Assembly (NCBI RefSeq): GCF_009789195.1
Contig: NZ_WSTC01000009.1
Location: forward strand, 120,194 to 184,193
DNA length: 64,000 nt
Reading direction: 5' to 3'
Origin: Paenibacillus sp. MMS18-CY102
GTDB taxonomy: Bacteria; Bacillota; Bacilli; Paenibacillales; Paenibacillaceae
The notes under the pieces: generated by a model
What the model was told of the DNA's origin: nothing
Databases searched by the model: none
What the model saw: only the letters and a program-made list of their open reading frames with translations
Shown: piece by piece, positions 17,760-27,406 of the stretch
Layout of the letters: each line of letters starts with the position of its first letter
Position numbering within the stretch: the stretch's first letter is position 1
Position numbers and translations under genes: made by a program

Positions 17760-19175
17760 ATGGTAGTAGGAGACGCTTCACTCGATATCGATACATTAGT
17801 CATTGGCGCAGGACCTGGCGGTTACGTAGCAGCTATTCGTGCAGCGCAACTCGGTCAATCCGTTCTGTGTGTAGAGAAAGCTACAGTCGGCGGCGTTTGC
17901 TTGAATGTTGGCTGTATTCCTTCCAAAGCACTCATCTCTGCTGCTCATCAATACGAAGCTGCTTCGCACGGCGAATCGTTCGGCATCACGGTTGGCGACG
18001 TGAAAGTTGACTGGAGCAAAGTACAAGAGTTCAAAAACGGAGTTACCAAAAAGCTGACGAGCGGCGTTGCATCGCTGCTTAAAGCAAATAAAGTTGAATA
18101 CTTCAACGGCGAAGTCATGTTCATCAACACGAACGAAGCTCGTGTATTCAACGACCAAGAAGCGCCTCGTTACCGCTTCAAAAACTGCATCATCGCGACG
18201 GGCTCCCGCCCGATCGAGCTGAAAGCATTCCCTTATGGCGGACGCATCGTGTCTTCGACTGAAGCACTGTCGCTGCCAGAAATTCCGAAAAGCCTCGTCG
18301 TTATCGGCGGCGGCTACATCGGCATCGAGCTTGGCCAAATGTACAGCAAATTCGGCACGAAGGTTACAATCATTGAAGGCGCGGACGCAATCATGCCGGG
18401 CTTTGACAAAGATATGTCGAACATCGTAGCGAAGAAGCTGAAAGCAAAAGATGTAAACATCGTTACTGGTGCACAAGCGAAATCGGCTGAGCAATCGGCT
18501 GACAGCGTAACGGTTACGTATACGGTAGGCGACAAAGAGGAATCCGTTGTTGCTGATTACTTGCTCGTAACGGTTGGCCGCCGCCCGAACACGGATGGCG
18601 AGCTTGGGTTGGACTTGATCGGTGTTGAACTGACAGACCGCGGTCTCGTAAAAGTCGACAACCAAGGACGTACGAACATTCCACACATCTATGCAATCGG
18701 AGATATCGTACCAGGCGCAGCGCTCGCTCACAAAGCGATGTACGAAGGACGCGTAGCAGCAGAGTCGATTTCCGGCTTGCCTAGCGTAGTTGATTATAAA
18801 TGTATCCCAGCAGTTGCTTTCTCCGATCCAGAATGCGCAAGCGTTGGCTACTCGGAAAAAGAAGCGAAAGAAAAAGGCCACAACGTTAAAGCGGGCAAAT
18901 TCCCGTTCGCAGCAAATGGCCGTGCCCTGTCGCTTAACGGTGCAGAAGGCTTCGTGAAGATCGTATCGGATAAAGATAATGGTCTCGTGCTTGGTGCCCA
19001 AATCGTTGGTATTGAAGCATCAAACATGATCGCTGAGATCGCTCTGGCAATCGAGATGGGCGCTACACTTGAAGATATCGCCCTGACGATCCATGCACAT
19101 CCAACGCTTGGCGAGATCGTATTGGATGCTGCTGAGGTTGCACTCGGCCATCCGATCCACACGTTCGTTAAGTAA
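17760..19175 (+). CDS. pdhD: Dihydrolipoamide dehydrogenase (E3)
   Basis: FAD flavoenzyme of 471 residues that reoxidises dihydrolipoyl-E2 with NAD+. It has an N-terminal GAGPGGYVAA dinucleotide motif, redox-active disulfide GGVCLNVGCIPSKA, NAD motif GGGYIGIELG, FAD motif YAIGDIVPG, and the C-terminal His-Glu pair in HAHPTLGEI. GGAGGTG overlaps the pdhC stop and precedes the ATG by 6 bases. It completes the complex; the same E3 usually also serves 2-oxoglutarate dehydrogenase. Confidence 0.97.
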   Translation: MVVGDASLDIDTLVIGAGPGGYVAAIRAAQLGQSVLCVEKATVGGVCLNVGCIPSKALISAAHQYEAASHGESFGITVGDVKVDWSKVQEFKNGVTKKLTSGVASLLKANKVEYFNGEVMFINTNEARVFNDQEAPRYRFKNCIIATGSRPIELKAFPYGGRIVSSTEALSLPEIPKSLVVIGGGYIGIELGQMYSKFGTKVTIIEGADAIMPGFDKDMSNIVAKKLKAKDVNIVTGAQAKSAEQSADSVTVTYTVGDKEESVVADYLLVTVGRRPNTDGELGLDLIGVELTDRGLVKVDNQGRTNIPHIYAIGDIVPGAALAHKAMYEGRVAAESISGLPSVVDYKCIPAVAFSDPECASVGYSEKEAKEKGHNVKAGKFPFAANGRALSLNGAEGFVKIVSDKDNGLVLGAQIVGIEASNMIAEIALAIEMGATLEDIALTIHAHPTLGEIVLDAAEVALGHPIHTFVK

Positions 19176-19196
19176 TCGGACGCTTCGTTCACGCCG

Positions 19197-19234
19197 AAGA
19201 GGCCAACGGTATTTATGCCGTTGGCCTCTTTTTG
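19197..19234 (+). terminator. Terminator of the pdh operon
   Basis: GAGGCCAACGG pairs perfectly with CCGTTGGCCTC across a short loop, then TTTTT. Confidence 0.9.
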
Positions 19235-19302
19235 TCGCATTTTGGCATATACTAATGGCGACACGTCAATATTTCCTTAAGTGGTTGAAGGAGTGCAGGT
19301 TA

Positions 19303-19833
19303 ATGGCTGACATTACACGTGATTCTGACTCAATTTTTGATGATATGCCTCCCGCGATGAAACGCATAAGCGAATCCCGTGCCATCATTACCGATATCGT
19401 ATTCCCTTCTGACACGAATCATCTTGGAACGATGTTTGGCGGCAAAGTGATGGAGTATATGGATAAAGTGGCGGCAATATCGGCAATGAGGCATTCGAGA
19501 TGCCCAGTTGTCACTGCTTCGACAGATCATATTGATTTCGTAGAGCCGATTCGACTAGGCGAGGTCATCACAGTAGAGTCCTTTGTTACATGGACGCACC
19601 GCAGCTCCATGGAGGTATATGTTAGCGCACAGTCGGAAAACCTGCGAACTGGGCATAAGGTTACGTCCGCAACCGCATTCTTTATTTTTGTTGCTTTGAA
19701 TGATGAAGGGCGTCCAACACGGGTGCCTGGTGTTATTCCAGAGTCGACAGAAGAGCTTCAATTGCATCACGCGGCTGCAGACCGTTATGCCCAGAGAAGC
19801 AAGCGTATGGAAGAACGAAAACGAAGCATATAA
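19303..19833 (+). CDS. Hotdog-fold acyl-CoA thioesterase
   Basis: Acyl-CoA hydrolase of the YkhA/BACH type, 176 residues, one hotdog domain. Family features are FPSDTNHLGTMFGGKVMEYMD (helix and active site with Asn and Gly), followed by ASTDHIDFVEP and a C-terminal basic tail. It would hydrolyse acyl-CoA to free acid and CoA in the cytosol. The ATG is chosen from GAAGGAG 9 bases upstream; an open frame extending back into pdhD is read-through. Transcribed alone after the pdh terminator. Confidence 0.9.
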   Translation: MADITRDSDSIFDDMPPAMKRISESRAIITDIVFPSDTNHLGTMFGGKVMEYMDKVAAISAMRHSRCPVVTASTDHIDFVEPIRLGEVITVESFVTWTHRSSMEVYVSAQSENLRTGHKVTSATAFFIFVALNDEGRPTRVPGVIPESTEELQLHHAAADRYAQRSKRMEERKRSI

Positions 19834-19865
19834 TGTGCATAATATGTCGTCATTTTTGCTTTTTA

Positions 19866-19874
19866 TGATACAAT
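19866..19874 (+). promoter_or_regulatory. Extended -10 promoter of thyA
   Basis: TGATACAAT (TGn plus TACAAT) with no good -35. It overlaps a small inverted repeat GATAC-AATA-GTATC. It lies 65 bases before the thyA start. Confidence 0.4.
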
Positions 19875-19938
19875 AGTATCGTTCGAATTAGAGTCCAAAC
19901 GACGTAACAGATCGCTTAGACAAACGGGGTATGATGAA

Positions 19939-20895
19939 TTGAGCCAAAATGAAAATGAATACTTAAATTTGCTTCAGCATGTACTGGACAAAGGTACGCG
20001 TAAAGATGACCGAACGGGCACCGGGACAATTTCCACATTCGGTTATCAGATGCGTTTTGATTTGAATGAAGGGTTTCCGCTGCTGACGACGAAGCGCATT
20101 CCTTTTCGGCTGATCGTTAGCGAGCTGCTTTGGTTTATGAAGGGTGACACGAACATCCGTTACTTGCTCCAGCATAACAATAACATTTGGAACGAGTGGG
20201 CGTTTAAGCGCTGGGTGGAAAGCTCTGCTTATGAAGGCCCTGATATGACGGATTTCGGCTTGCGTTCCCAGAAGGACGAAGATTTTGCAATAAGCTATAA
20301 TGAACAAATGGATCGGTTTAAGGCGCTAGTGCTAAGCGACGACGCGTTCGCGGCACGATTTGGCGAATTGGGCGACGTATACGGCAAACAGTGGCGTGCT
20401 TGGCAGACAACCAAAGGCGACACGCTGGATCAATTAAAAGATGTGATTGAAATGATCAAGCGCAACCCGGATTCCCGAAGGCTTATCGTCTCTGCTTGGA
20501 ATCCAGAGGATATTCCGCTCATGGCGCTGCCGCCTTGCCATACGCTGTTCCAGTTTTATGTAGCGGACGGCAAGCTGTCATGCCAGCTTTATCAGCGAAG
20601 TGCGGATATTTTCCTAGGCATACCGTTTAATATTGCGAGCTATGCTTTATTAACGCATTTAATTGCGCGAGAATGTGGACTTGCGGTAGGGGAGTTCGTT
20701 CATACGCTTGGCGATGCCCACATTTACACGAATCATCTAGACCAAATTCAAGAGCAGTTGGCTCGCACAGCTAAGGAACTGCCTAAATTGGTCATTTCAG
20801 GTGATTGGATGTCCGTGTTTGAAGCGGAAGTTAACGATATCGCAGTCGAAGGCTATGATCCTCACCCAACAATAAAGGCACCGGTTGCGGTTTAA
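19939..20895 (+). CDS. thyA: Thymidylate synthase
   Basis: Methylates dUMP to dTMP using methylenetetrahydrofolate, yielding dihydrofolate. It has 318 residues, the longer ThyA form with the insert around [17 protein letters not shown]. Landmarks are RTGTGT near the N-terminus, the catalytic Cys in [11 protein letters not shown], the phosphate-binding Arg in [11 protein letters not shown], and [17 protein letters not shown]. The TTG start is forced by frame: the preceding ATGATG runs into a stop; GGGGT lies about 9 bases ahead. The next gene is folA, 42 bases downstream, which recycles the dihydrofolate made here. Confidence 0.96.
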   Translation: MSQNENEYLNLLQHVLDKGTRKDDRTGTGTISTFGYQMRFDLNEGFPLLTTKRIPFRLIVSELLWFMKGDTNIRYLLQHNNNIWNEWAFKRWVESSAYEGPDMTDFGLRSQKDEDFAISYNEQMDRFKALVLSDDAFAARFGELGDVYGKQWRAWQTTKGDTLDQLKDVIEMIKRNPDSRRLIVSAWNPEDIPLMALPPCHTLFQFYVADGKLSCQLYQRSADIFLGIPFNIASYALLTHLIARECGLAVGEFVHTLGDAHIYTNHLDQIQEQLARTAKELPKLVISGDWMSVFEAEVNDIAVEGYDPHPTIKAPVAV

Positions 20896-20937
20896 TTTTG
20901 AGGAAGCAGGCCGCAACGAGGGGAGGCATAAGCAAAC

Positions 20938-21423
20938 ATGATATCGATGATTTGGGCTATGGACCGCAATCGTGCAATTGGCATTGAGAATCGAATACCA
21001 TGGCGGCTGCCAGCAGATATGGCGTTTTTTAAAGCCTATACAACAGGCAAAACGGTCGTTATGGGCCGCAAGACATTCGAATCGTTTCCGAAGGCATTGC
21101 CGAATCGGCGAAACGTCGTCTTGACTCGCACTGCTGGCTTGCAGTTGAATGGGGCTGAGACGTTTTCTTCCATTGAAGAAGTGCTGGAGCAGTTGCAGCA
21201 CGAAGAAGAAATAGTTATTATTGGCGGATCAGAAATATATAGCCAATTTATCCCTTATGCAGATAAGTTGCTTGTTACGGAAATCGATGCATCATTTGTT
21301 GGTACGGATGCCTTTTTCCCAGACATAGAATGGAACAATTGGAGCCTTGTCGAGTCACGCGAAGGCGTTCGAGATGAGAAAAACACGTACGATTATAGGT
21401 TCCTAACCTATAAAAGGGTGTAA
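20938..21423 (+). CDS. folA: Dihydrofolate reductase
   Basis: Reduces dihydrofolate to tetrahydrofolate with NADPH; 161 residues. Conserved features are MIWAMDRNRAIG, IPWRLPADMAFFK (the substrate-binding acid of DHFRs appears here as Asp), TVVMGRKTFESF, and IVIIGGSEIYSQF. A GAGGGGAGG box precedes the ATG. The thyA-folA pairing is a classic operon linking dTMP synthesis to folate recycling. Nothing suggests an acquired trimethoprim-resistant form. Confidence 0.95.
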   Translation: MISMIWAMDRNRAIGIENRIPWRLPADMAFFKAYTTGKTVVMGRKTFESFPKALPNRRNVVLTRTAGLQLNGAETFSSIEEVLEQLQHEEEIVIIGGSEIYSQFIPYADKLLVTEIDASFVGTDAFFPDIEWNNWSLVESREGVRDEKNTYDYRFLTYKRV

Positions 21424-21574
21424 ATGACGAACATTGTTGTGGACAAGCAATGAAGGTGTTTATGTAGAATAGTGCAAATCATTATACGGATAATCCATTT
21501 GTATAGAGCGGTAAATGATGCTAATAGGGTCCGAAATAATGAGCGATATAAGCATTCTTATGCAAAGATTTATA

Positions 21575-21603
21575 TTGAATAATTGTTCGATTCCCGATAT
21601 AGT
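21575..21603 (+). promoter_or_regulatory. Promoter of gltD
   Basis: TTGAAT, 17-base spacer, TATAGT, about 58 bases before gltD. The 237-base gap between folA and gltD contains no other clear element. Confidence 0.65.
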
Positions 21604-21660
21604 TTAAATATAACTGTTTATTTGTTGTACCGGGAGTAAAGAAACGAGGGAGTTGCGATC

Positions 21661-23148
21661 ATGTCTACACCAACGGGATTTATGGAGTACAAACGCGAAC
21701 TGCCGGCAGATCGCGATCCGATCGAGCGGATTAAAGATTGGGAAGAGTTCCATCTTCATCTGAATGACGATCAATTGCGCACGCAAGGTGCTCGCTGCAT
21801 GGACTGCGGTACGCCTTATTGCCATACAGGTATGGAATTGGCTGGTAGCGTATCGGGTTGTCCAGTTAACAACCTAATTCCAGAATGGAATAACTTGATT
21901 TATCGTGGTCTATGGCGCGAAGCGCTGGACCGTCTGCATAAGACGAATAACTTCCCTGAGTTCACTGGACGCGTTTGTCCAGCGCCATGCGAAGGTTCCT
22001 GTACAGTTGGTCTTATTGGACAACCTGTTACAATTAAGACGATCGAGCAAGAGATCATCGACCGCGGGTTTGATGAAGGCTGGGTCGTGCCACAACCGCC
22101 TAAGGAGCGTACAGGCAAACGTGTAGCTGTCGTCGGTTCCGGTCCTGCAGGCTTGGCAGCAGCAGCCCAATTGAACAAAGCGGGCCACTTGGTAACGGTA
22201 TACGAGCGTGCTGATCGCGTAGGCGGCTTGCTGACTTACGGCATTCCAACGATGAAATTGGACAAAGGCGTTGTGCAACGCCGCGTCGACCTGCTTGAAG
22301 CAGAAGGCATCACGTTCGTTACGAACACTGAGATTGGCAAGGACATTTCGGCACAACAACTCGTTGACGATTTCGACGCTGTTGTATTGTGTGGTGGCGC
22401 AACGAAAGCCCGCGATGTAGAGATGGAAGGCCGCGAGCTGAAAGGCGTTTACCAAGCGATGGATTATCTCAATGGCACAATTAAGAGCTACCTGGATTCC
22501 AATCTGGAAGACGGTAATTACATTTCGGGCAAGGACAAGGACGTTATCGTAATTGGTGGCGGCGATACTGGTACAGACTGCGTAGCTACTGCGTTGCGCC
22601 ATGGCTGCCGTTCGGTAACGCAATTCGGTACACATGCTAAAGCTCCGCTTGAGCGTGATGCGATCAACAATCCTTGGCCTGAATTCCCGAATGTGTATAC
22701 GCTTGATTATGCACATGAAGAAGCCAAAGCTTTGTATGGTCAAGACCCTCGTGCATTCTCCGTGTTGACGAAGAAATTCGTTGGTGACGAGAATGGCCAA
22801 TTGAAAGAGCTTCACACGGTTCAAATCGAACGTACAGTTGATGAAACAGGACGCAAAGTCTATAACGAAATTCCGGGTACGGAAAAAGTTTGGAAAGCGG
22901 ATCTTGTACTGATCGCAGTAGGTTTCGAAGGCCCTGAGAACACGATCATTAACCAGCTCAACCTTGAGCAAGATCGCCGTTCGAATGTGAAAGCACAATA
23001 CGGCAAATACACGACCAGCGTGGACAAAGTATTCGCTGCAGGCGACATGCGCCGTGGCCAAAGCTTGGTTGTATGGGCAATTAATGAAGGCCGCGAAGCG
23101 GCACGTGAAGTAGATAAATATTTGATGGGTTCGTCGATGCTTCCATAA
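21661..23148 (+). CDS. gltD: Glutamate synthase small subunit
   Basis: Beta subunit of NADPH-GOGAT (495 residues), which feeds NADPH electrons to the large subunit for glutamate synthesis. The N-terminal Fe-S region has CMDCGTPYC and CPAPCEGSC clusters; FAD motif [15 protein letters not shown] motif [10 protein letters not shown]-terminal FAD motif [20 protein letters not shown] precedes the ATG and a strong terminator follows, so it is monocistronic. The large subunit gltB is not adjacent and not in the window, unlike the usual gltBD operon, so it must be elsewhere or this GltD-like reductase serves another partner. Confidence 0.93.
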   Translation: MSTPTGFMEYKRELPADRDPIERIKDWEEFHLHLNDDQLRTQGARCMDCGTPYCHTGMELAGSVSGCPVNNLIPEWNNLIYRGLWREALDRLHKTNNFPEFTGRVCPAPCEGSCTVGLIGQPVTIKTIEQEIIDRGFDEGWVVPQPPKERTGKRVAVVGSGPAGLAAAAQLNKAGHLVTVYERADRVGGLLTYGIPTMKLDKGVVQRRVDLLEAEGITFVTNTEIGKDISAQQLVDDFDAVVLCGGATKARDVEMEGRELKGVYQAMDYLNGTIKSYLDSNLEDGNYISGKDKDVIVIGGGDTGTDCVATALRHGCRSVTQFGTHAKAPLERDAINNPWPEFPNVYTLDYAHEEAKALYGQDPRAFSVLTKKFVGDENGQLKELHTVQIERTVDETGRKVYNEIPGTEKVWKADLVLIAVGFEGPENTIINQLNLEQDRRSNVKAQYGKYTTSVDKVFAAGDMRRGQSLVVWAINEGREAAREVDKYLMGSSMLP

Positions 23149-23177
23149 AGCATCTGCGCCGATCAATTCGCTTGAAG

Positions 23178-23210
23178 CACAAGCGCCCTTCTGGGCGCTT
23201 GTGTTGTTTT
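23178..23210 (+). terminator. Terminator of gltD
   Basis: CACAAGCGCCC pairs perfectly with GGGCGCTTGTG, loop TTCT, then TTGTTTT. Confidence 0.85.
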
Positions 23211-23251
23211 GCCTCAAGCAATAGTTTATACATTCGATAGGAGGAACAAGC

Positions 23252-23572
23252 ATGATTCAATATGGCTCAGATGCTGTAACGGAGTTAAAGTTTGTTTCGT
23301 TCGAGCCTACGATAGAGCGTAGAGACCAGCAATGGGTAGATATCGAACTCCGCCCGGTACTATGGCCGTCTACACCTGTTCCACCAGACATCAGCGATTT
23401 TACGATTTATGTCATATGCACGTCTGGGGGCCAGATCGCTCAAATGGTACCCTATGACGAAGGCTGCGATTGTGAATTCCAGTTTACGATTACGGAGAAA
23501 GAGCAGATTGAAGCGTATATTTTGTCGGAAGAAATCCAGGTGCGTATCCATAATCTGACCTCCCCAGAATGA
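23252..23572 (+). CDS. Hypothetical protein
   Basis: 106 residues, acidic, no signal peptide or membrane segment, unrecognised. Predicted mostly beta (alternating hydrophobic stretches such as FTIYVICTS and EFQFTITE). It has a Cys pair, CDC, and a third Cys upstream. A strong ATAGGAGG box precedes the ATG. It stands between gltD and the lysozyme-like gene on the same strand, 78 bases before the latter. Confidence 0.7.
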   Translation: MIQYGSDAVTELKFVSFEPTIERRDQQWVDIELRPVLWPSTPVPPDISDFTIYVICTSGGQIAQMVPYDEGCDCEFQFTITEKEQIEAYILSEEIQVRIHNLTSPE

Positions 23573-23649
23573 GGAAAGTTGTGGTAAAATCGGATAAATA
23601 GGCATTGAAGCGATGATGCTATATTTCGATTTTAGCGGAGGTAGGGACG

Positions 23650-24828
23650 ATGCCCACCGACAACGCAACGATAATTTCGCCGACTGATGTACGGAATATA
23701 AGACGGTATGTGCAGCGCAAGTTTGCTGATTTGCCGCAGGACAAGCATGCTGATATCGTAGCGGATGCTGTGCGGCGCATCATCTATAAGCGGTTGCCTG
23801 AGTTTTCCGATGATGTTCGCGGGCAATTAACGACTCGGCTCATTCGTTCGGCTGTAATGGAGCGCTCAGGGCCGGTAGGTGCGGACGAGATTGCGGAAGC
23901 TTGTTTGCGCTGCGAGATGGACGATCCTGCCATATTCGAGCCGTTTCATGCTTGGGTAGAGCAGCAGTTGAGCCTTGTCATTATGCCGGAACGGCTGAGA
24001 GAGGCAATAAGCAGAGCAACTGAGACGAATGCAGGAGCGGACGCAGCTGCCAATCTTAACATGTGGCAAACTATTTCCCAGTTCGTTGCGCGGGATGCGG
24101 AGCCGTTTGTGCCGATGCAGGAGGGACAAGCAGTCGTGCTTCCTTTTCAAAATCCTGCTCTGCTCGGGGTTCATAGTGAAGCGTCCGAGCTCGATTCATC
24201 GCAAGGGGTCGTTCTGCCATGGTTTAACCGCATTGGCCGACGGGGGCTGTATGCGGCAATTAGTGGGCTTCTCGTAGTTGTGACGCTATGTTATGGCTGG
24301 TCGTTATCTCGTCCGTCTGTGAGCGAGATGATACCGCCAGTGGGCAAGCCTGTGCCGATCGCAGCCAAAGCGAGTGTAAATGAACTCCCGGATTCCCTCC
24401 AATACCGAGAAGTGGATCGGGAGAAGCTCGTTCGTTTCTTGAATGGCAAAGGCTCGCTCCTTGCTAAAGAAAAGTATATGAATGCGATCATTAATGCTGC
24501 TAAGCAATTTGATATTGACCCTTTGTTTTTGTTCGCGATAACGGGGCAAGAGCAGGGGTTCGTCCCTCTTATCCATGAAAGAGCGGACGAGATTGTTAAC
24601 AATCCGTTTAATGTGTTTCATAGCTGGAAGGAATACAACACGACAATCGATCAATCAGCGACGATTGCTGCTCGAACGATTACGCGACTAAGCAAGGATC
24701 GGCCTTCCAATGTGGATGCTTTCGCATGGATTAACCGAGAGTATGCGGAAGACCCGAATTGGTCTGATGGCGTCAGGTCGATCTGGAAAGCAATGGACCG
24801 CCAGGTTGGCACCAAGCTAACTAAGTAG
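23650..24828 (+). CDS. Membrane-anchored lysozyme/glucosaminidase-like protein
   Basis: 392 residues. An N-terminal cytosolic part (1-195) rich in charged helices; one transmembrane helix at about 200-218 (LYAAISGLLVVVTLCYGW); then an extracytoplasmic domain. The last 140 residues look like a lysozyme-fold glucosaminidase: helix AIINAAKQFDIDPLFLFAI with GQEQGF (a likely catalytic Glu), NNPFNVFHSW and QSATIAARTI. The N-in, C-out topology places the catalytic domain at the wall. The fold assignment is from pattern; catalytic competence is not certain. GGAGGTAGGG precedes the ATG. Confidence 0.65.
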   Translation: MPTDNATIISPTDVRNIRRYVQRKFADLPQDKHADIVADAVRRIIYKRLPEFSDDVRGQLTTRLIRSAVMERSGPVGADEIAEACLRCEMDDPAIFEPFHAWVEQQLSLVIMPERLREAISRATETNAGADAAANLNMWQTISQFVARDAEPFVPMQEGQAVVLPFQNPALLGVHSEASELDSSQGVVLPWFNRIGRRGLYAAISGLLVVVTLCYGWSLSRPSVSEMIPPVGKPVPIAAKASVNELPDSLQYREVDREKLVRFLNGKGSLLAKEKYMNAIINAAKQFDIDPLFLFAITGQEQGFVPLIHERADEIVNNPFNVFHSWKEYNTTIDQSATIAARTITRLSKDRPSNVDAFAWINREYAEDPNWSDGVRSIWKAMDRQVGTKLTK

Positions 24829-24898
24829 CCGTATTTACAGCACTATTTTAGAATGTTAAAATTAACGGCACTAACTGATGATGATTTACTCGAAGCGC

Positions 24899-24922
24899 GG
24901 CTGCCTGTTGCAGCCTCTTTTT
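24899..24922 (+). terminator. Terminator-like hairpin before topB
   Basis: GGCTGC pairs with GCAGCC around a 5-base loop, then TCTTTTT. It separates the lysozyme-like gene from topB. Confidence 0.6.
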
Positions 24923-24955
24923 GCATGAACAAAATGCCAAGGGAGCGATAATCTT

Positions 24956-27295
24956 TTGAAGACACTCATTATTGCGGAAAAACCCGACATGGGGAGAAAT
25001 ATCGCAGCCGCAATAGATCCAAAAGCAAAAAATTACCGTTCCTACTTAGAAGGCGAGCAGTACATTATTACGTGGGCGATCGGGCATTTGATTGGGCTTG
25101 CAGAACCCGAGGCTTATGATGAGAAATATAAAAAATGGAATATAAACGATTTGCCGATCATTCCGGAGATGTTCAAACTCGTGCCTAACCGGAAAACGAT
25201 GGATCAGCTAAAAACGATAGCAGAGCTGGCCAAACGAAGCGATATGCTCATCAACTCTTGCGATGCCGGGCGGGAAGGGCAGCACATTTTTTCGCTTATT
25301 CAACGGCACTTGAAGCTTAAGCATCCGGTGAAACGCCTCTGGATTTCGGATTTGACCCCGGAAACGATTCGTAAAGGGTTCGCGGAGCTAAAGGAAGGAT
25401 CGGAGTACGAGAATCTTACGAAAGCGGCAAGAGCGCGCAGTGAAGCGGATTGGCTCATCGGGATGAATGGCTCGCGTGCTTTTACGACCAAACATAATGT
25501 GTTGTTATCAGTTGGTCGCGTGCAAACGCCTGTATTGGCCATCATTTACGATCGGCAGAAGCAGATTGAGGCGTTCTCATCTTTGAAGTTTTTTGAACTG
25601 GAAGGCCACTTTGCACAGGGTGAGCTTAGCTACAAGGGAATGTGGCAGGGCGATCGGATGACCGATCAGGGCAAGGCGGATGCACTGGCGGCAAAAGTAA
25701 AGGGGAAGCCTGCGCGCATTGCTTCATACGAGGTCAAGGATACGAAGGAATACCCGAATAAGCTGTACGATCTTACGCTGCTTCAGCGGGAGGCCAACGG
25801 CAAGTACGGTTTTTCAGCGAAGAAGACATTGGACACCGCACAAGCGCTTTATGAGAAGCATAAAGTCATTTCATATCCAAGAACGAACTCGAACTATGTG
25901 ACGGAGCAAAATATTCCGGAGATGCACAAGTCGCTCTCTGCGCTTCAGGGCACCGAGTACGATGAGCTGGTGCGCGGGGCGAACCGGAATTTGGTGCATA
26001 AAGGCAATAAGTTTATTTGTAACCCAGCCAAGGTTGAGGATCACCATGCGATCTTGCCGACGCATCGCAAAGCATCGGGGCTCCAGCCGGACGAGAAAAA
26101 GCTGTACGACCTGATCGTACGACGCTTTCTCTCCCAGTTCTACCCTCCCGCAGAATATAAGGTGCATACAGTGCTGACGGAGGTTGAAGGAGAGACGTTC
26201 AAGACGACCGTCAAGCAGCTGCTGAGCATCGGCTGGAAAGTGATCTATGCGGACCAGAAGAAAGAAAAACCGCGTTCTACCAAAGGCAAAGACGACGAAG
26301 AAGAGGACGAAGTCGAGGTGAATGAGCCTTTCTCAATTGACGGTAACGCGCCTGTGCAATGTACGGACGCTATTGTCAAAGAGAAGGACACGCAGCCGCC
26401 GAAGCATTATACCGAGGGCACTTTGCTGAAGGCGATGGAAAGTGCCGGACGGCAAATTGAAGATGAAGAGCTGCGCGACGCGATGAAAGAGTCGGGGCTA
26501 GGCACGCCAGCAACGCGGGCAGCGACGATTGAACGGCTTAAAAATGTCGGTTACGTCGACATGCAGGGCAAGAAAATCATGATAACACAAAAAGGCCGAA
26601 CGGCGATTGAACTCATACGTGGCGCTGGCATTGAGCTGCTTACTTCACCAGAAATGACGGGCCAATGGGAACGCCGGTTAAACGAGATTTCGCGAGGTAC
26701 CGCATCGGACGAGCAGTTTATGGCCAATGTAAAACGGTTCGCTTCCAAAATCGTCGATAAGGTTCGCGTCCAGTCTAGAGCTGCTAAGACGTCTTTCGAA
26801 AGCGAAGGGGACCACGCGGGAGGAGCTGCCAAAGGGAAGGGCCGGAAGAAGGCAGGGGATGCTGCCTCGTCGAGAGAGGGTAAAGTAGATTCAGGCTCGT
26901 CCAGGGGCGGTAAAGCAGCACGCGATAACAGCAAGACTGGAGCAGGCGCTACAGCTGCCCGAAGCCGGAGCAGCAAGCCCAACCAGTCGGCTGGCTCCAA
27001 TGAGCCGTCGGCTGCGGGTCCAGCTATAATTGCTGTATGTCCAAGCCCTGGATGCGGCGGCAGCATTTTTATGGGGCGTAAAGGGTACGGCTGCTCCCAT
27101 TTCAGAGAGGGCTGTAAGTTTGTTATCTGGAAAGAAAGTTTTGGCCGTTCACTTACGGATCTTCAAGTCAAGGCGCTCGTTGAGAAGGGAAAGACGAGCA
27201 AGCTAAAGCTTACTTTGGCAGACGGAACAGTTGTAGATGGGCGAATTGTGCTTCGTAATCCAGCGAATGGGGAAATTGCTGTTGAGTCGTTGTGA
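24956..27295 (+). CDS. topB: DNA topoisomerase III
   Basis: Type IA topoisomerase of 779 residues that decatenates and relaxes underwound DNA. The N-terminal TOPRIM domain starts KTLIIAEKPDMGRNIA with the acidic cluster in NSCDAGREGQ; the active-site Tyr is in VISYPRTNSNYV; SGLGTPATRAATIE follows. From about residue 615 there is a low-complexity Gly/Lys/Ser/Ala linker (roughly 80 residues), then a zinc-ribbon-like end with CPSPGCGG and CSHFREGC. The TTG start follows AAGGGAGCG. The long basic disordered linker and the lone C-terminal ribbon are extensions compared with short TopB enzymes. Confidence 0.93.
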   Translation: MKTLIIAEKPDMGRNIAAAIDPKAKNYRSYLEGEQYIITWAIGHLIGLAEPEAYDEKYKKWNINDLPIIPEMFKLVPNRKTMDQLKTIAELAKRSDMLINSCDAGREGQHIFSLIQRHLKLKHPVKRLWISDLTPETIRKGFAELKEGSEYENLTKAARARSEADWLIGMNGSRAFTTKHNVLLSVGRVQTPVLAIIYDRQKQIEAFSSLKFFELEGHFAQGELSYKGMWQGDRMTDQGKADALAAKVKGKPARIASYEVKDTKEYPNKLYDLTLLQREANGKYGFSAKKTLDTAQALYEKHKVISYPRTNSNYVTEQNIPEMHKSLSALQGTEYDELVRGANRNLVHKGNKFICNPAKVEDHHAILPTHRKASGLQPDEKKLYDLIVRRFLSQFYPPAEYKVHTVLTEVEGETFKTTVKQLLSIGWKVIYADQKKEKPRSTKGKDDEEEDEVEVNEPFSIDGNAPVQCTDAIVKEKDTQPPKHYTEGTLLKAMESAGRQIEDEELRDAMKESGLGTPATRAATIERLKNVGYVDMQGKKIMITQKGRTAIELIRGAGIELLTSPEMTGQWERRLNEISRGTASDEQFMANVKRFASKIVDKVRVQSRAAKTSFESEGDHAGGAAKGKGRKKAGDAASSREGKVDSGSSRGGKAARDNSKTGAGATAARSRSSKPNQSAGSNEPSAAGPAIIAVCPSPGCGGSIFMGRKGYGCSHFREGCKFVIWKESFGRSLTDLQVKALVEKGKTSKLKLTLADGTVVDGRIVLRNPANGEIAVESL

Positions 27296-27321
27296 GGCTA
27301 ATCGGCAATAAGCCAAAAACC

Positions 27322-27365
27322 AAAAATGGCGGTGCAGGGATAAGCTCCCCGTACCGCCATTTTTT
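27322..27365. terminator. Bidirectional terminator
   Basis: AAAATGGCGGTGC pairs with GTACCGCCATTTT (near-perfect), with A and T tracts on both sides. It lies between the convergent topB and HAD genes. Confidence 0.85.
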
Positions 27366-27406
27366 AATTTGCACCGATAGTTAATCATACGAAGCGAATG
27401 GTCCCA

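Noticed and set aside
17796..19001. 401-codon open frame on the minus strand opposite pdhD
   Set aside because: Composition is that of an antisense shadow of a biased gene (rich in Cys, Arg, Phe), with no ribosome binding site; pdhD is certain.
21910..23253. 447-codon open frame opposite gltD
   Set aside because: Antisense shadow; no motif or start site, and gltD motifs are complete.
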